A DNA stretch of 64,000 bases from Doryteuthis pealeii. Lineage: Eukaryota > Mollusca > Cephalopoda > Myopsida > Loliginidae. Where the stretch lies: NCBI GenBank assembly GCA_023376005.1, contig CM042145.1:94592475-94656474 (forward strand), given 5' to 3'. A program made the translations under genes and the position numbers. Below are positions 12,140-24,826 of this stretch, one piece after another. Every line of letters starts with the position of its first letter. Position 1 is the stretch's first letter. The notes below the pieces were generated by a model that worked only from the letters and a program-made list of their open reading frames with translations, searched no databases and was not told where the DNA came from.

Positions 12140-15100
12140 CGGAATTTGACAGGTTTTAATTATAGAGTTTTCCTTCTCCTTGGCTGGTTGCCTAACCAGA
12201 TTCCAACCACCAAATACCATTTATGATTTTACATTTGTGCTTTTAATCATGGTTCGATTTGGACTGTTCTATTTTTATACCCGAGGGTGTTGCAAGATGA
12301 TATATATATATATTATGTATTTTTTTTTATTTTTATGTTTTTAAAATCTTTATTTTTTAATTTTTTTACTTTATATATACTAACTATTATATGCACCCTC
12401 CGGGTGCACGTATTTAATGTTTTCATGCAATAAAAATTATTTTATAATTAATAGAAAACTAATGAAACTAAAAAAAAATGCAGATAAAAACTATTTGAAA
12501 CATTAGGGGGCTATAATAAAAAACAGAACAAGTGAAACTCACTCTGCAATCACTCCTACCCTTTCATCATTGCTTAAATTTTTCATATTCTAACTATTTA
12601 GTTAATAATAGGAAGTATAAGAATAAAATTACAGTATAATTCTTCTCGTTAATAAATTTCTTTTATGAATTTATTGAAGAGATCTTTGCACATATTCATT
12701 AAGGATAAAAACTAAACAATTTAGAAATCAATTAATACCAAGCCCATATTTATATCAAATATAATGTTTTTAAAATCAATATGCAATTAGCCTTCTCGTT
12801 TCACGATTCTGTAAACCGCTATTTTTTTGCTATATAAATATACATTTACTGCTATGTTTTATTCGTTTGTGAGATTATGGTCAGAACCGTATGATTGTAA
12901 TGTAAAACAAATTTTTTTAATTAACTAACTTGAGTTTTAAAAAGAAATTAATTCATGAAATAGTTATGTAATAACACTATGGGCAATTGTGATTTGTGTA
13001 GTTTATATATGTTTTCGGTTATCAGACAGAATACCACACAATCTCCATTATAATATATATATATATATATGTTAATATATTAATTATATTATTATATATT
13101 TTATAATTATACGTGTTGTCTTAGTTTTGGGTTGGCTGGTATTTTACGGCTTCCAACTCATGTTGGTTACTTTATGCCGAAAACAGTCAAGCCCTAGCAT
13201 CTATATGAATGTTCCCAACCCTGTTTGCTCTTAATAGGCAAGCCCCATCGGCTCTTATTATCAAATGTGTTGCTAAGAAGGCAGTTGGCTTAATGATTCT
13301 GGGTATTGACGTTTTAATCCCTCTGATGGTGAAGTTCCAATTCTGGAGCTCTGGAGAATGTGAAGTACCGTTTTCATCACCATTACTTCCCAGGTCCAAA
13401 CTATATCCGGAGTGGAAGTACCTGTTATATTCCCGTCTATGGGTTAAAATAGAAATTGAGTTAAAATGTTTTTAAAAAAATGAGTTCTCATCAAGGATGA
13501 ATCAAACAAAACATATTGGCATAAAAATAACCAATACGGGTTGACGTGCCGTAGAATCTAACCACCAACTAACCTGGCTCGGAAGAAGGTAGTACAAGGT
13601 GAAATAGACCTGTTTAAAATATTTGTGTTTGATAGGAATATTGGTACCAATATGATTGTAAATTGTTTTAATATTAAGTATAGTTTACTTGAAGCACTAA
13701 AATTATTTACTAAAGTTATTATTACTATTATTTACTTGCTATTATTTACTTACTGTCGGCTGGGGCGTTATAATGCACCGACTGCACCTCTGCAGAGGGG
13801 TAAGACTCCCCCATGGGGCCACCTGTTGGTCGTGGACGGCGACCCGTGTGCTTAAGGATAGAACCCAGGTGGATGAGCAGTTCATAGACATGCAATATAC
13901 TCCACTTTGGCCCTATCTTGGCCTAGACGGGCGTCGGAGAGGCCCCTCCAATCAATCGACTGGTCACGTCAAGCCCTAGCACTATATGATTTTCCACTCC
14001 CTGTTGCCTTATGGCAAGCCCCAACGCCCTTTTTATCATATGGGTGCTAGAAAGGCGGTAAGTTGCGGTTCTAACATGTCCTCTGGGAATGACGTTAAAC
14101 TCTATCTGACGGTGAAGGTTCCAGTTTTGGAGGTTTGGGGAATGTGAGCACCCCTTCATCACTATTGCTCCTGGTCCACTCATCTGACCCGGAGTGGTAG
14201 TATCTGTTAGGGTTCCCATCTATTGGGTTAAATAGAAAATGTATTTATAAAAAAATTGTATTATCCATTAGGAATTGATTTATTTCAAAACTTTATCGGC
14301 ATTAAATGACCCACTGAGGTTGATATGTCGTAAAACAAACAAACCAAACCAATCTCTCTGTTGACGAAATTTTATTATTCTGAATATAAAGGCTAATAAT
14401 ATTTCCAAATTTAACCAACTTGTTAATAAGAGTAGAAGTTGACCGAATAACGGAAATCCTGAAGAGGGTCTGAAGGAAATGGGGATTCTCCTAGCATGAC
14501 AGCGTTCGGTGGTGAAGGCAGGAGACAACAGAGGTGGGAATAATGTACTCGCAGGTTGCTATGGAAATATGCAGTCTCCATGACAGCTAAATCACCCAAT
14601 TACTTTTGCGCCAGTTTTAGCGAATGGGGATGTGATAATTAAATAGGATTAATGAGGTAAGGTGCAAATTAGCATAGAGCGTTTTCTAGCAGGAAATTGA
14701 AGACTCGCCGTGTCAGTTTCGAATTGCAACCATGACTAAGAGTATTACGCAGCGCCTTATGAGGAAGATTGAAAACCACACGTGTTCGTATAAAAATAGG
14801 TACACGTTAATTAAACAATAGTGCAGTCAGGTGCTCGAATTATAATTCAAACGTGGACGAGTTGATTGCAATTTTAGTAGTAGGAAATACCAGTGTCTTT
14901 TAGCTTGGTATGGCAACTGGTCCTAAAATAGAGGTTTGTTTGTTTTGTTTTGTTTGGTTTTGTTTTACGGCATATCAACCTCAGTGGGTCTTTAAATGCC
15001 GACAAAGTTGTGAAATAAATTCATTCTTAATTCAATATATACAATTTTGTTTATTAACTCAAATTCGGAGTTTAACTTCATTCTCAGGACATGTAGACCC

Positions 15101-18100
15101 CCAGCCACTGCCTTCTAGCACCCATAAGATAAAAAAGGTTGGGGCTTGCCATAAGGGCAATAGGGTAGGGGCATATCATATAGGTGCTAGGCTTGACGTA
15201 ACAGTCCGATTGACCGGATGGGGCCTCTCAGACAACCCGTCTAGCCTAAGTAAGGGTCTAAGTGGAGTGTTGCAGGTCATGGACTGCTCATCCACCAAGA
15301 CCCCGTCCTTAAGCATCACGGGTCACCAACTCATCAAAGCCACAGTGGCCCGCATTGGGGGAATCTTACCCCTGCAGAGGTGGCAGTCGGTGCATTCTAA
15401 CGCCCCAGTCGACAGGGCGGGGTCTAAAATGAGGAAAACTCTGAATTTGCACTATTTTACAAATAGAAATGCATTGGACAATGATTTTTGCAATAAAAAC
15501 GTATTGGACGGTGATTTTACTATATAAAATGCATTGCAAACGATTTTTGCTATAAAATAGTGCATAGGAAAATAATTTCTGATTATAAAAATGCATTTGT
15601 CTTAATTTTTACAATAACATGCATTAGAAATCAATATTTAGGAAAGAGAAAAGATTAATTGTGGTTGTGGCGTGTCAACCCATGTTAGGTTATGCTAAAT
15701 GCCGAATGTCGGTGTTTTTTTTTCTAAGCAATTATACGGTTTCAAGTAACTAATGATAATCATTTGTAAACATTTATAACAACAGGTAACTATAATATAA
15801 ACGTAATAAAATAAACCTGCTCACAGTTTTATGGTTTCGGATATTCCTAACACTGAAATTGCATTACCCACCACTCTACTTCGCTTACTCTCACTACTTA
15901 GTCAACTGTAAAGGGTTTGATGATCATTTCGGTCACAAGCCAAGTCTTCCAAACGGTCCCCGGGTCATCATCCTGTCAATCAGCAGTAGGGACACCTTAA
16001 CGGTTAGTATATTCTTAAACTTACTCTACACTAAGTAAAAGTAGAAAGTTAGCGCAGAGTGACCTACTGTTCATATCAACCGGACCGCGGGGGTGCTATC
16101 CCTTTTTCAATACCGCTAGACAATCGAGATTATTTTTTGCGTCTGAGGTGGAGATCCAAACCTACCATCATTCTCCCACTATTGAAGTCAGTTAGCCTAC
16201 TTGTTGGTTTGAATAACAGCAGCTAAGTACCACTCAAGCAGTGTCCAAGACAGCTGGTATAAATAGGACTCAAGAATGATCCATCCATGAACGGGATGAC
16301 TTGGTGATTCCATTCCTGGAGTTCTGATTGGCTGCTTGACTGCTTGATTTGAATTACATTGTGGAGTCTTATATATGGCTCTGTCATTTTGCAGTGGACC
16401 TTGTGGCTTTCGGGTTTGCTATTGAGTTACACTTGTTTTGCTGCCTTGTCTTCCCAGTTCGACGTAATTTGGACTTTATTATTCTTCACCCACCATACCG
16501 CGAATATCAGAGCTGTGAATACTTCTTGTGCTGTGTCGGCGAGGGGTTGGTTCGAACGCGAGAACTCATGTATAGATAGCACTAGTGTATGATCTAACAA
16601 AGATCGTTTAGGAAAAAAACGACTGTTCTAGAGGAAATTTTCACGAATTACGTTTACTAGCTGATAATTGTGACACCACTTAACTGTGTGTCAGGCCTGT
16701 CACCTGTTTCGCCAGGGGCAACTTATTTAAAGACAGACAGAAAAAGCAAACTTAATCAATTTGATGTGCAAGAACCAATCTTTCTAAAGATTGAACTGAA
16801 ATTTATTGAGTTAGTCAAACGTATTTTATAAGAAGTAACTAAAAATTTAAAAATTATGAAAGAAAACGAGTCAAAATAAGCAGGGTCCCTGGTGGTAATA
16901 ACGTGCGCATGTAGTAAGTAGATTTTTTTAAACATAGTCTCCAAGATCCCAAGATTCCTGTCATAGAACATAATGAGACGTTGACTTGTGATAAAAGATA
17001 TATAAATTATCAGCACAATAATATATATTATTTATATTATATAGTATTAAGCTCATATATGTGTGTGTGTGTGCTGTGTGTGTGGTGTGTAAGAACAGGA
17101 AGTGATAATCGAAGGTATGTAGTCACTATTTAAGAACAATTGTAAAAAATCACAGGGTCACCTTTAATAATGTGGTTGAATGTGGTGAGTGTTTATGGCC
17201 GATGCGATTCTGCCTAGATGGTTTCGATACTATTTAAAATTAATCATTACTTCAGCAGCATAAATAGAAGGAAATTTTCATCAACAGAATGACGAGAAAA
17301 GCGGAGTGGGTAATCCTTTGGTCATTACATGGTCCGTGTTTAAAGAAGATTTTTGACGTTAGTGAAGAAAAGGAGCAGTTTTGAAATATGACATCAATAT
17401 TCATTTATCGTCGAGAGTATGGGACGCTGTGAGTGTGTGTATCGAAAGGAAACATTGTAGGGACAATTTTTTAGGTATGGGTTTGTGTATGGGTGTGTAG
17501 TAAATTTTGTATTCGTGTGTAGTGAAAAGCGACAAGCGGAATATTATATAGTAATATATAGATATAAAGTAATAAATAGTAGTAAATGATATATTCAATA
17601 TCTAGTTAATTATTATTTATTCCTTGCAATTCTACTAATATTTCTATCAATTATGAATCTCCAATCCACATCTATCTCTTGCCATTCGTTTATGATCTAT
17701 TCTATCTATTATTGCTTATAATTATATTAGTTCATACATTAGACATATATTTATTACCTAGTATGGTAACATCTTTCTTCATTCTAATATCTATCTATCT
17801 ACCTACACCTATATCAACCAGTACAGAATTCACGATTTATATTCATTTACTCATCGGTTTTATACGTCATCATAAATATCGAACAATCTGTGTAGTACTA
17901 TCTTTTATCACTAGTATGGTGAAATATGAGAGATCACCTAACCTTGGACAGGATCGGCCAAAAGAGTCAAGCAATCGATATTCAAGACCGGATCACCAAA
18001 ACTTTCCGAGATAACGGAGAAGGTTAGATGAGCTATATGGAATGATATATTAATATCTATCTATCTATCTATCACCTCCATTATCTATCTATCTATCTAA

Positions 18101-18236
18101 TCTATCTATCTATCTATCTACCATTGTAGTAAGCATGATCGGCAAAGGTATGAATCTCGTCATCCCTTACTGCGTGGGTTAAATAGTACCATTACTGTTC
18201 TTCAAAAAAACTTTGGCTTTGCATTAAATAACCCGT

Positions 18237-18275
<39 letters not shown>

Positions 18276-18278
18276 AAA

Positions 18279-18322
<44 letters not shown>

Positions 18323-19816
18323 GAAAAATGTAAACTTTGTCATTAAATTGAAATATACATAATTTCACGCAATAAATCATTAATACCTTGAGACGTAATG
18401 AGAAAAACATTGGAAAATCACATCCACTGTTCGCTAGAAGTTCACTATCATCAGAGTGCAACTGATTTTATTAGATAAAAAAAGAGATTTACGTAAAGGG
18501 GAGATAACCTTAATAATCTATGTAAGGCTCTCTGAACGTTAAATTTTATTATTTATTTATATTAGTATATCGGTTCAATGTTATTTCTTTTATGTATATA
18601 TTCATAATCATCTCCTTTGAAAATTATCCTTATAAACAGTGATATCTTGATTTACGAGTGCCCATTGTACTAGTTTTCCGAGTTTTATGCTGTTCCTCGG
18701 TCGATATTTAGCTTTGTGTTGAAGAGTTAAAATTTGAGGTACGAGCGAAATTTAGACACGTTTATGTTAATAAAGTCATTAATAGTATTGTGAGTTTCCA
18801 AATTTATTATACCAATAGAGCTCAATGCCTGACAAATTATCAATTATATACAGAACCATATTTGGAAATTTAATTTAGAAAAACATAACAATTCAGTCAT
18901 TTGGTTATTAATAATAATTATTTCAACTAGATCCCTTCTAAGAAAGGTCTAGCATCCTCAGATAGCCAAATTCCCTAAAAGATTATAAAGATGCTAGAAC
19001 CTTTTTTTTAAAGAGGAATTTAGTTCAAATAGATATAATAGCCAATATATACTGGATTTAGTTCTTTGCCATTTAAAATTTTACACATACACTCAACGCA
19101 CGCACGCACACACGCACACTACCATCACACACACAACCAAACACACCACGCATATCTGTTGTATATTGATGGTACCGTCGTTTTTAGAACGTTAGTGAAG
19201 GAACTGATTTGGAATCCAGGTGTTGTTGAATTAAAATCTGAGGCGTTAGGTGATTATCTATATAATATATATATATATATATATATGAAATTAAACATTT
19301 TGAAAAAACAATGATGTTTGTGTATGTGAGTACGACAGTATGTTTTCGACAAATCGATAAGTTGGTCTTCATCACAAGAGCGACATAGATGGGAAGAAAG
19401 ATATCCGTTAAAAAGACTGTTTACAAAAAGAACGCTGAATTCAACCGCTGAACATTTTTGAAAAAATGCATGTTCTGTTTAAAAAAATAAAATAAATTTT
19501 ATTTTTAATTTTTAAAAATCAGAAGCATTATAGATTATAATAAAACTCAAAGAGAATTTATTGTAAAAATATATAAAAAATGTAAAGTGGGTATCAAAAA
19601 GTATAGTATATATTTCAGCTGTATAAAATATACAAGTCCACATTTTGAACTCTTAACATCTTTCTTCAAATTACGTATGTGTTTAAATGGAAATTAGAAG
19701 GCAATGACAATTCAATGGAATAGGTGTAGAAAATGATTTTATTTACCTGTTTCGTAAATATTTTCAGGATAAATCCCATCTTCAGAGGTTTTAGACGTAC
19801 TTGTGTTTTTTTTTCA
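12140..19816. repeat. Right palindrome arm: mirrored element list
   Basis: Elements in reverse order and orientation: SINE tails 12030-12200, Helitron candidate 12385-13050, family A' 13105-13560, family A 13750-14340, family A (deleted) 14935-15420, 30-bp minisatellite 15470-15630, split family B SINE 16035-16580, Penelope-like tail 17195-17440, GATA/TATC cluster 17560-18120, GA tract 18240-18319, foldback 18880-19060. A 205-residue open frame at 14910-15527 lies inside the family A copy and is spurious. Confidence 0.85.
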
Positions 19817-19846
19817 GTACTTATCTTATACTTATTATATATATAC

Positions 19847-19849
<3 letters not shown>

Positions 19850-19891
<42 letters not shown>

Positions 19892-20287
19892 ACATGATCT
19901 AGAATTTAAAATTTGTTATTGTTGTTGTCATAAATGAACAAGATTTTCCTGCTGTATATATATATATTTTTTGAGATTCCGTATTTGTAAAACCCGTCTT
20001 ATTCTTTAGACTCATTCTTTGAGTTTCTGGTCGAAATAAAAATATAACGGGATGAAGGTTTTGTTAAGTTTTTCTTTCTTTGAAAGTTAAATATTGCTTG
20101 TATATTATTTAATATTTTGATTGTATATACATTGAGCCTCTTTTTAGGGATTTATAAAAATCCTTGTATGACTTTATATGTTTGCACCTACAAGAGCATA
20201 CTCTATGGTTCTACAGTGAGATTTCGATGATCCCAAATAGAATTATCCCTTCCTTACCAGTCATTTGGATTGCATTATATATATATG

Positions 20288-20320
<33 letters not shown>

Positions 20321-20350
20321 TATAATATTAATTTATATATATATATAATT
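19850..20350. other. AT microsatellites and unremarkable AT-rich DNA
   Basis: AT tracts at about 19853-19890 and 20277-20348 flank about 390 bases without a recognisable element. Confidence 0.7.
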
Positions 20351-20470
20351 TGAAAATGGAAGTGAATCCGACGGTATGTTGAAATGAAAATAAAGGAAGA
20401 GAATGATGAATGGATAAAATAGGATTTTATTTATTTTATCGACGATGTTTCGTCAGGAGTTTTATCTATG
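20350..20470 (-). mobile_element. Penelope-like tail fragment with partial hammerhead
   Basis: Read on the minus strand, it contains CCTGACGAAACATCGTC followed by GA, then runs to the CCGTCGGATTCACTTCC terminal motif seen at other Penelope-like tails here. The hammerhead core is present only as CTGA plus GAAAC...GTC; stem II is missing, so it should be inactive. Confidence 0.5.
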
Positions 20471-20556
20471 TATACATGTATTCTATCTATTATATTTTAA
20501 ATATAAATAAAATAACAATAACATAATAGAAAATGTTTAGTATACAAAGAAATATT

Positions 20557-20655
20557 TTAGAGAGAGAGAGACAGACAGACAGACAGAGAGACAGAGAGAG
20601 GAGAGACAGAGGGAGAAACAGACAGACAGACAGAGGGAGACAGACAGTCAGACAA
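20557..20655. repeat. GAGA/GACA compound microsatellite
   Basis: AGAG, AGAC and GGGAG units mixed over about 100 bases. Confidence 0.9.
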
Positions 20656-20659
20656 ACAA

Positions 20660-21810
20660 GCTGTGAACTTTAGTTTTATACAGAAATATATATAATAAGT
20701 AGTTGATTGGTCAATAAACGACAAATGAGATTATGAGGTAAATAAATTTGATAGAATCTCAAATAAAGCAATCTTTTCTCTTTCAAACTTTCACTAAATT
20801 TAATCTAATTCCCCAGCAGTGGCATCTTGATGAAATTTCTTGGAATGTCGAACGATAACGGTCTGTTTTTATTGGTTGCTAATTCCAGATAACTATAAAA
20901 ACTATCGACTGTTATCTGTTAATTGCATTACTGTAGTTTCCATCAGACAACTGCAAGTTGTTCAGCAGGTATGCCATGCAATTAGACTCAGCTGGGAGTA
21001 AGGTTTAGAACGTTAACCTTTAGTATAGACCAGAGGTTCTTAGCCTGTATCCTAAGGGTCCTTAAAAAATCTTTTGACGGAGCAAAATAGTTCGTTGTGG
21101 ATCCACGATAGCATTTTAGTGGTCAATAGTCTAGGTCGATTTTAAAACTGTAATATTTTTAACTGAATTATTCTTATACCTCCTGCCATCTTACAGAGAA
21201 ATTGTTCTGGGCAGACAGAGGAGGATCTGTGATCTTCTCACTTTGCAGAGCACAAAATAGAGGAAAAATTGATTGTATATACGCAGTAAAGTAGGTCGAT
21301 TTTGGAACTGTAACGTCTCCAATGTGACAAAAGCTGCAGATTTACATAAAAAATTACCACACAAAATATTTTTCTTCAAAACATTGCCTTTGTTTGAGGA
21401 AATAGATTTCAATCTTTTAAAATGTTATCATTGTTATAGCTTACTTCTTAGGTAAAAAGCAGCATATTTGGGGTATCAGTAGTGATAGGGGCATATTTTT
21501 AATTTGAATTATAGTAATGATATTTTATTCATTTCTTTAAAATGACAAGCTTTTCTGTTTTAGATAGTGAAATTGCCAAATTTTCTAACCAATTTCTAGG
21601 CCAAATGTTACAAAAACGAGGATGTTTGGTGTATTCTGGTAGACGATCTTTGATGCTATTTCCTCAAACAATGTTTCAAGTACGAGATATAGGTTTTGGT
21701 CTCAGTACTCATTATACCAACACACAACTTACGGTGTTTTAAAGAATTTGATATTTTTAAAAAGTGAAAAGTCGACCAAGCCTAGTGGCCAATAAATGTA
21801 TTTTACTTTA
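20660..21810. other. Interval with nothing recognised
   Basis: Two short open frames of 60-73 codons occur on opposite strands around 21191-21455. Neither shows a domain, and their overlap argues for chance. No repeat family of this window was recognised. Confidence 0.5.
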
Positions 21811-21811
21811 A

Positions 21812-22110
21812 TTGGTTGGTTGGTTGGTTGGCCTTTACAGCAATATCAACCCTTGGTTTATTTCATACCAAAGACTTTTATGTTTTATTCATTCTTGTTG
21901 GGTATTAGATTTTTTTAACTCAATTTTTTTAACGTCAATCACCTAACGCCTCATATTTTTTAAAATCTATTCAACCCTTAAATTAGACCATAACAGCTAC
22001 TACTACTCCGGGTTAGAGTGGTCAAAGGAGTGATAGCAATGAAGGGGTATTTCACACTCCCCAGAGCTCCCGAATTGGAACCTCACCACCGGATGCAGTA
22101 ATTCAATAGA
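21812..22110 (+). mobile_element. Family A dispersed repeat, 3' truncated
   Basis: It starts with GGTT tetramers and CAATATCAACCC, and matches family A through the ACTACTCCGGGTTAGAGTGG motif. It stops near 22110. A small block near 21935-21960 resembles unique-looking text at 567-590, suggesting a shared older repeat. Confidence 0.65.
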
Positions 22111-22370
22111 TAAGATGAATCTTGCCTAAGGAGTTGGCACTAGGAAGCATGTTTACAGTTACACCTCTTTTTTTTTCAAGGAAATCAGTAGGGATTGATA
22201 CTTTCATGTTTCAGAAGATATTTATTTACCCAACGATGTGACCCTAAAACATTGTAACATTCCGCGTCAATGGCAACAAACGAGTTTCATAATTGTAGCC
22301 CTGCTATCGAGTGTAATTTAGTGTCGTAACCAGAATATTACTAAGAAACGTGAATGTTGGATTATTTTTT

Positions 22371-22600
22371 GTATATAAGGTGCACTGTAATCCACCACTT
22401 AAACTTATAGACTCTGCGTGGGCGCATGGATTAAAGCCATCCAATCAACAACTCAAATGAGTAGTTAGTTAAATATTTAATCACCGATCTTGAAAGCCGT
22501 TCAGTTGCACGTATTCCCCATTGACGAACAGACCTAACATCAAGGACTTTGCTCAACCAAAAGATTCTACCCAACACTAAGGGACACCGAAGAACCAAAT
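22371..22600 (+). mobile_element. Family G repeat with TATA-like start
   Basis: It begins TATATAAGGTGCACTG and matches similar units near 33553-33780 and 52567-52790. The three share CACTTAAACTTATAGACT-type text and the CAAAGGATTC neighbourhood. The other two copies lie inside family A. Identity is unknown; a short retroelement or LTR fragment is possible. Confidence 0.5.
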
Positions 22601-22884
22601 GATTAAATATATATATATATATTATATATATATTATATATATATATACACGGAGGAATTATCTGAAATTTCAGAATAACATATCTTTATTATTGTCACCC
22701 TGCATCCTATGCATGCATACTTATAATTGGCACTGTTGTGGTTACAAGATCGAAGTTTGAGCCTGATCGTATCATTTTCCTTGCTATATTTACAGTATAT
22801 TTACAGCACTGCAAGTCGGAGGTAGTGTCAAGGGTTGAAATTCATAAGATGCATTTAGCACAATAAAGAGACAGTGGACTACTG

Positions 22885-23115
22885 CGTAGAAGTGTATATA
22901 AGTTGATAGAGAAAATAAAAAGTGGTCGGGTAAAGATGACAGGAAGCTCGTCAACCTACACCCCTGAGGAGAAGATTCAGCAAGCTCGAGAGATGGTATT
23001 GTCGAACCGGTGACTTATGGTAGATAAGGTACCTTGTTCTCTGTATATTAACCATGTTTTTGGCTACTAAATCATACACAATCGTCTTGGTTTCAATAAA
23101 ACAATAGTGTGGGTT
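22885..23115 (+). pseudogene. Mariner-like transposase N-terminal (HTH) relic
   Basis: One reading frame runs from 22885 to 23115 with two in-frame stops. Readable pieces are VYKLIEKIKSGR, then TPEEKIQQAREMVLSNR, a stop, LMVDKVPCSLYINHVFGY, a stop, and IIHNRLGFNK. The order and spacing resemble the helix-turn-helix DNA-binding half of mariner/SETMAR-type transposases. The linker after SGR looks shortened. The catalytic DDE/DDD half is absent; an AT tract starts at 23137. The assignment is by family recall, not a search. Confidence 0.6.
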
Positions 23116-23131
23116 ATTTTTTTAATTTCCC

Positions 23132-23136
<5 letters not shown>

Positions 23137-23198
<62 letters not shown>

Positions 23199-23199
23199 G
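23137..23199. repeat. (AT)n microsatellite
   Basis: Long AT tract directly upstream of family E. Confidence 0.95.
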
Positions 23200-23206
23200 T
23201 ATAAGA

Positions 23207-23427
23207 TGTGGCCAAAAAGAATCGAGATTTTGTACATTTTGACACACCTTGTATTCTGAAAAAATCAACGTTCTATTTATTGTTCATTTCTATTCTGGTA
23301 AAAACAGCTTCACCCTCGGCACTTTTATGACATACCTTGTTTTCTGAAAAAAAATAACGTTCTATTCTTTGTTCCTTTTGATTCTGGTAAATACAGCTGC
23401 AATCTCGATACTTTTATGACACACCTT

Positions 23428-23433
<6 letters not shown>
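23207..23433. mobile_element. Family E MITE-like units (CACACCTTGT ends)
   Basis: Near-tandem units of about 90 bases carry a GACACACCTTGT end motif and a TCTGAAAAAA...AACGTTCTAT interior. Related units occur at 34722-34830, 50016-50228 and 51268-51500. In the plus sense ends read AAGGTGTGTCAAAAAGT. All four loci abut or lie near AT tracts, compatible with TA-targeting Tc1/mariner-type elements. No transposase is present. Confidence 0.6.
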
Positions 23434-23484
<51 letters not shown>

Positions 23485-23531
23485 TGAATGAGAGATTGTG
23501 TGTGTGTGTGTACGTGTGTGTGTGTGTGTGT
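23434..23531. repeat. (AT)n then (GT)n microsatellite
   Basis: AT dinucleotides to about 23483, then a short spacer and GT dinucleotides to 23531. Confidence 0.95.
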
Positions 23532-23539
23532 CTGTCTAT

Positions 23540-23925
23540 CTGTCTCTGTGCCTATACGATTTGGTATCTTAAATACTTTATGAAAATAGTGAAAATATAA
23601 AGAGCTTCATTTTGTTGTTTAAGAAAAATTTAATGTTGATTTAAAAGACTTTACATCGTATTTACCGTAAATATGAAAAAGTAATTTTAGTTATTTTTGC
23701 TCTAAAATATAATAAAAAATCCCTAAAAACAAACTTTAACGATGTCATAATGAAAAATGAATCTAATTCTCTCTTCATTTTTAGAAAAAAGAATAAAATT
23801 GTAATTTCTTAAAATGGTCAAAATTGCAAAAATCTTTCTCTTGCAATTTTTTCTCTTTGTTCCTAATTCTGTCTTTAGAGAATTTTCCTCCGGGGGCAAA
23901 AGTGTGTTTTGAATTCAAGTAAATG
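23540..23925. other. Interval with nothing recognised
   Basis: AT-rich, no open frame of note, no recognised repeat. Confidence 0.5.
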
Positions 23926-24165
23926 TTAAGATTTTGATTGTTGATGGCAGAGGAGGGGTTGTGTAATGGGTATCGTCAGAAGATAAATGGAGTTGACGAG
24001 CCGAGTTCAAATTCTGGACGAGGTGGTTTGCATTCCATTTCACGTTTTGATTGTTGATGACAGATGAAGGTCCATGTAACAGTTATCGTCGGAAGGAAAT
24101 GGATTCGACGAGCTGAGTTCAAATCCTGGACGAGGTGATTAGTATTTCATTTCACTTCGCATTTA
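23926..24165 (+). mobile_element. Family C tRNA-derived SINE heads, tandem pair
   Basis: Two units of about 115 bases each carry a GTAATGGGTATCGTC or GTAACAGTTATCGTC A-box region and a GAGTTCAAATCCTGGACGAG B-box region. The full-length pattern is seen at 49558-49768. The tail is missing from both. A tandem head duplication is the simplest reading. Confidence 0.6.
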
Positions 24166-24261
24166 GAAACAAAACTGTTTCTCAATCGGAGTCCATGTAA
24201 CATTCTGTATAGTTTCACCAAACAAGGGCAGAGTTGGGGGAGGAGTTTTCAAAGTAGTATT

Positions 24262-24420
24262 GACTTTATTAAGTCTCATAACCGCTGATGAGACTTAATA
24301 AAGTTGAAACAGCTGTACGGTGTTCCATATCGCACGCGTTATTTGCCGAGTTTACTTGTCATGTTTATTTTCAATAATTATCGAATTTTATACGATATAC
24401 GCATTGTAATTGCCCTCAAT
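24262..24420 (+). mobile_element. Family H element containing a hammerhead motif
   Basis: From the hammerhead at 24281 the sequence continues through TTTGCCGAGTTTACTTGTCATG and TTATCGAATTTTATAC to an AT tract. The same order is found on the minus strand at 29700-29851. There is no coding sequence. The 18 bases at 24262-24279 are the reverse complement of 24288-24305, giving an extra stem that would compete with ribozyme folding. Confidence 0.6.
24281..24321 (+). ncRNA. Hammerhead ribozyme-like motif, complete
   Basis: Stem I ACCG (24281-24284) pairs with CGGT (24318-24321). The core CTGATGA (24285-24291) is followed by stem II GACTT/AAGTT with loop AATA. GAA (24306-24308) is followed by a short stem III AC/GT around AGCT and A at the cleavage position (24117 offset, base 24317). 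All invariant hammerhead positions appear present. The first stem II pair is G-U. The competing upstream hairpin may reduce folding. Confidence 0.75.
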
Positions 24421-24452
24421 ATATATATATATAAAGAATAATATAAATAAAG

Positions 24453-24494
<42 letters not shown>

Positions 24495-24495
24495 A
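24420..24495. repeat. (AT)n microsatellite, interrupted
   Basis: AT dinucleotides interrupted by AAAGAATA motifs. Confidence 0.9.
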
Positions 24496-24633
24496 TACCA
24501 AGCGTGTTGGTAGATCCTTGCGGAGAGAAAAACCCGGCAGAGAGTTTGATTGTAAAAATATACTACCAAACATCAACCAGGAAGAAAAAAATTTTGAAAA
24601 AAGAAAAGACCAAGATATTCGTACCAACAAAAA

Positions 24634-24640
<7 letters not shown>
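24496..24640. mobile_element. Family F unit flanked by AT tracts
   Basis: An about 140-base unit starting TACCAAGCGTGTTGGTAG and ending near TTCGTACCAAC. It recurs at 51092-51225, and in damaged form twice in the palindrome core. Every clean copy has AT dinucleotides on both sides, suggesting insertion in, or co-mobilisation with, AT tracts. Identity unknown. Confidence 0.6.
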
Positions 24641-24691
<51 letters not shown>

Positions 24692-24700
24692 TATATATAA
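24640..24700. repeat. (AT)n microsatellite
   Basis: AT dinucleotides following family F. Confidence 0.95.
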
Positions 24701-24826
24701 CTATAGCCTGGGATAGTCACCGCTTCAGCTTTCACTGGAATGGTGCGCCAAATTGCAGTAGTATTAGGAGAGTGCTCGATATAAAAAAATAGAGCTATTA
24801 TATGATATGATATAATATAATATATA

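Larger units (their letters stand above)
1..19816. repeat. Giant near-spacerless inverted repeat (palindrome), arms about 9.7 and 10.1 kb
   Basis: Position 1 pairs with about 19816, 3001 with 16598, 5341 with about 14222, 7254 with about 12204, 8641 with about 10790, 9569 with about 9844; the centre is near 9706. Every left-arm element (foldback, CT tract, GATA tract, Penelope-like tail, SINE, 30-bp minisatellite, family A copies, Helitron candidate) recurs reverse-complemented in mirrored order. The arms differ mainly by scattered 1-3 base insertions and deletions; mismatches are worst from about 7.7 to 12 kb, where AT tracts look scrambled. The left arm runs off the window start. The structure is certain; whether it is genomic or an assembly fold-back is unresolved, and I favour the artefact. 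Confidence 0.95.

Noticed and set aside
14910..15527. 205-codon open frame
   Set aside because: It lies inside a mirrored family A copy within the error-prone right arm. The same region in the left arm has different frames.
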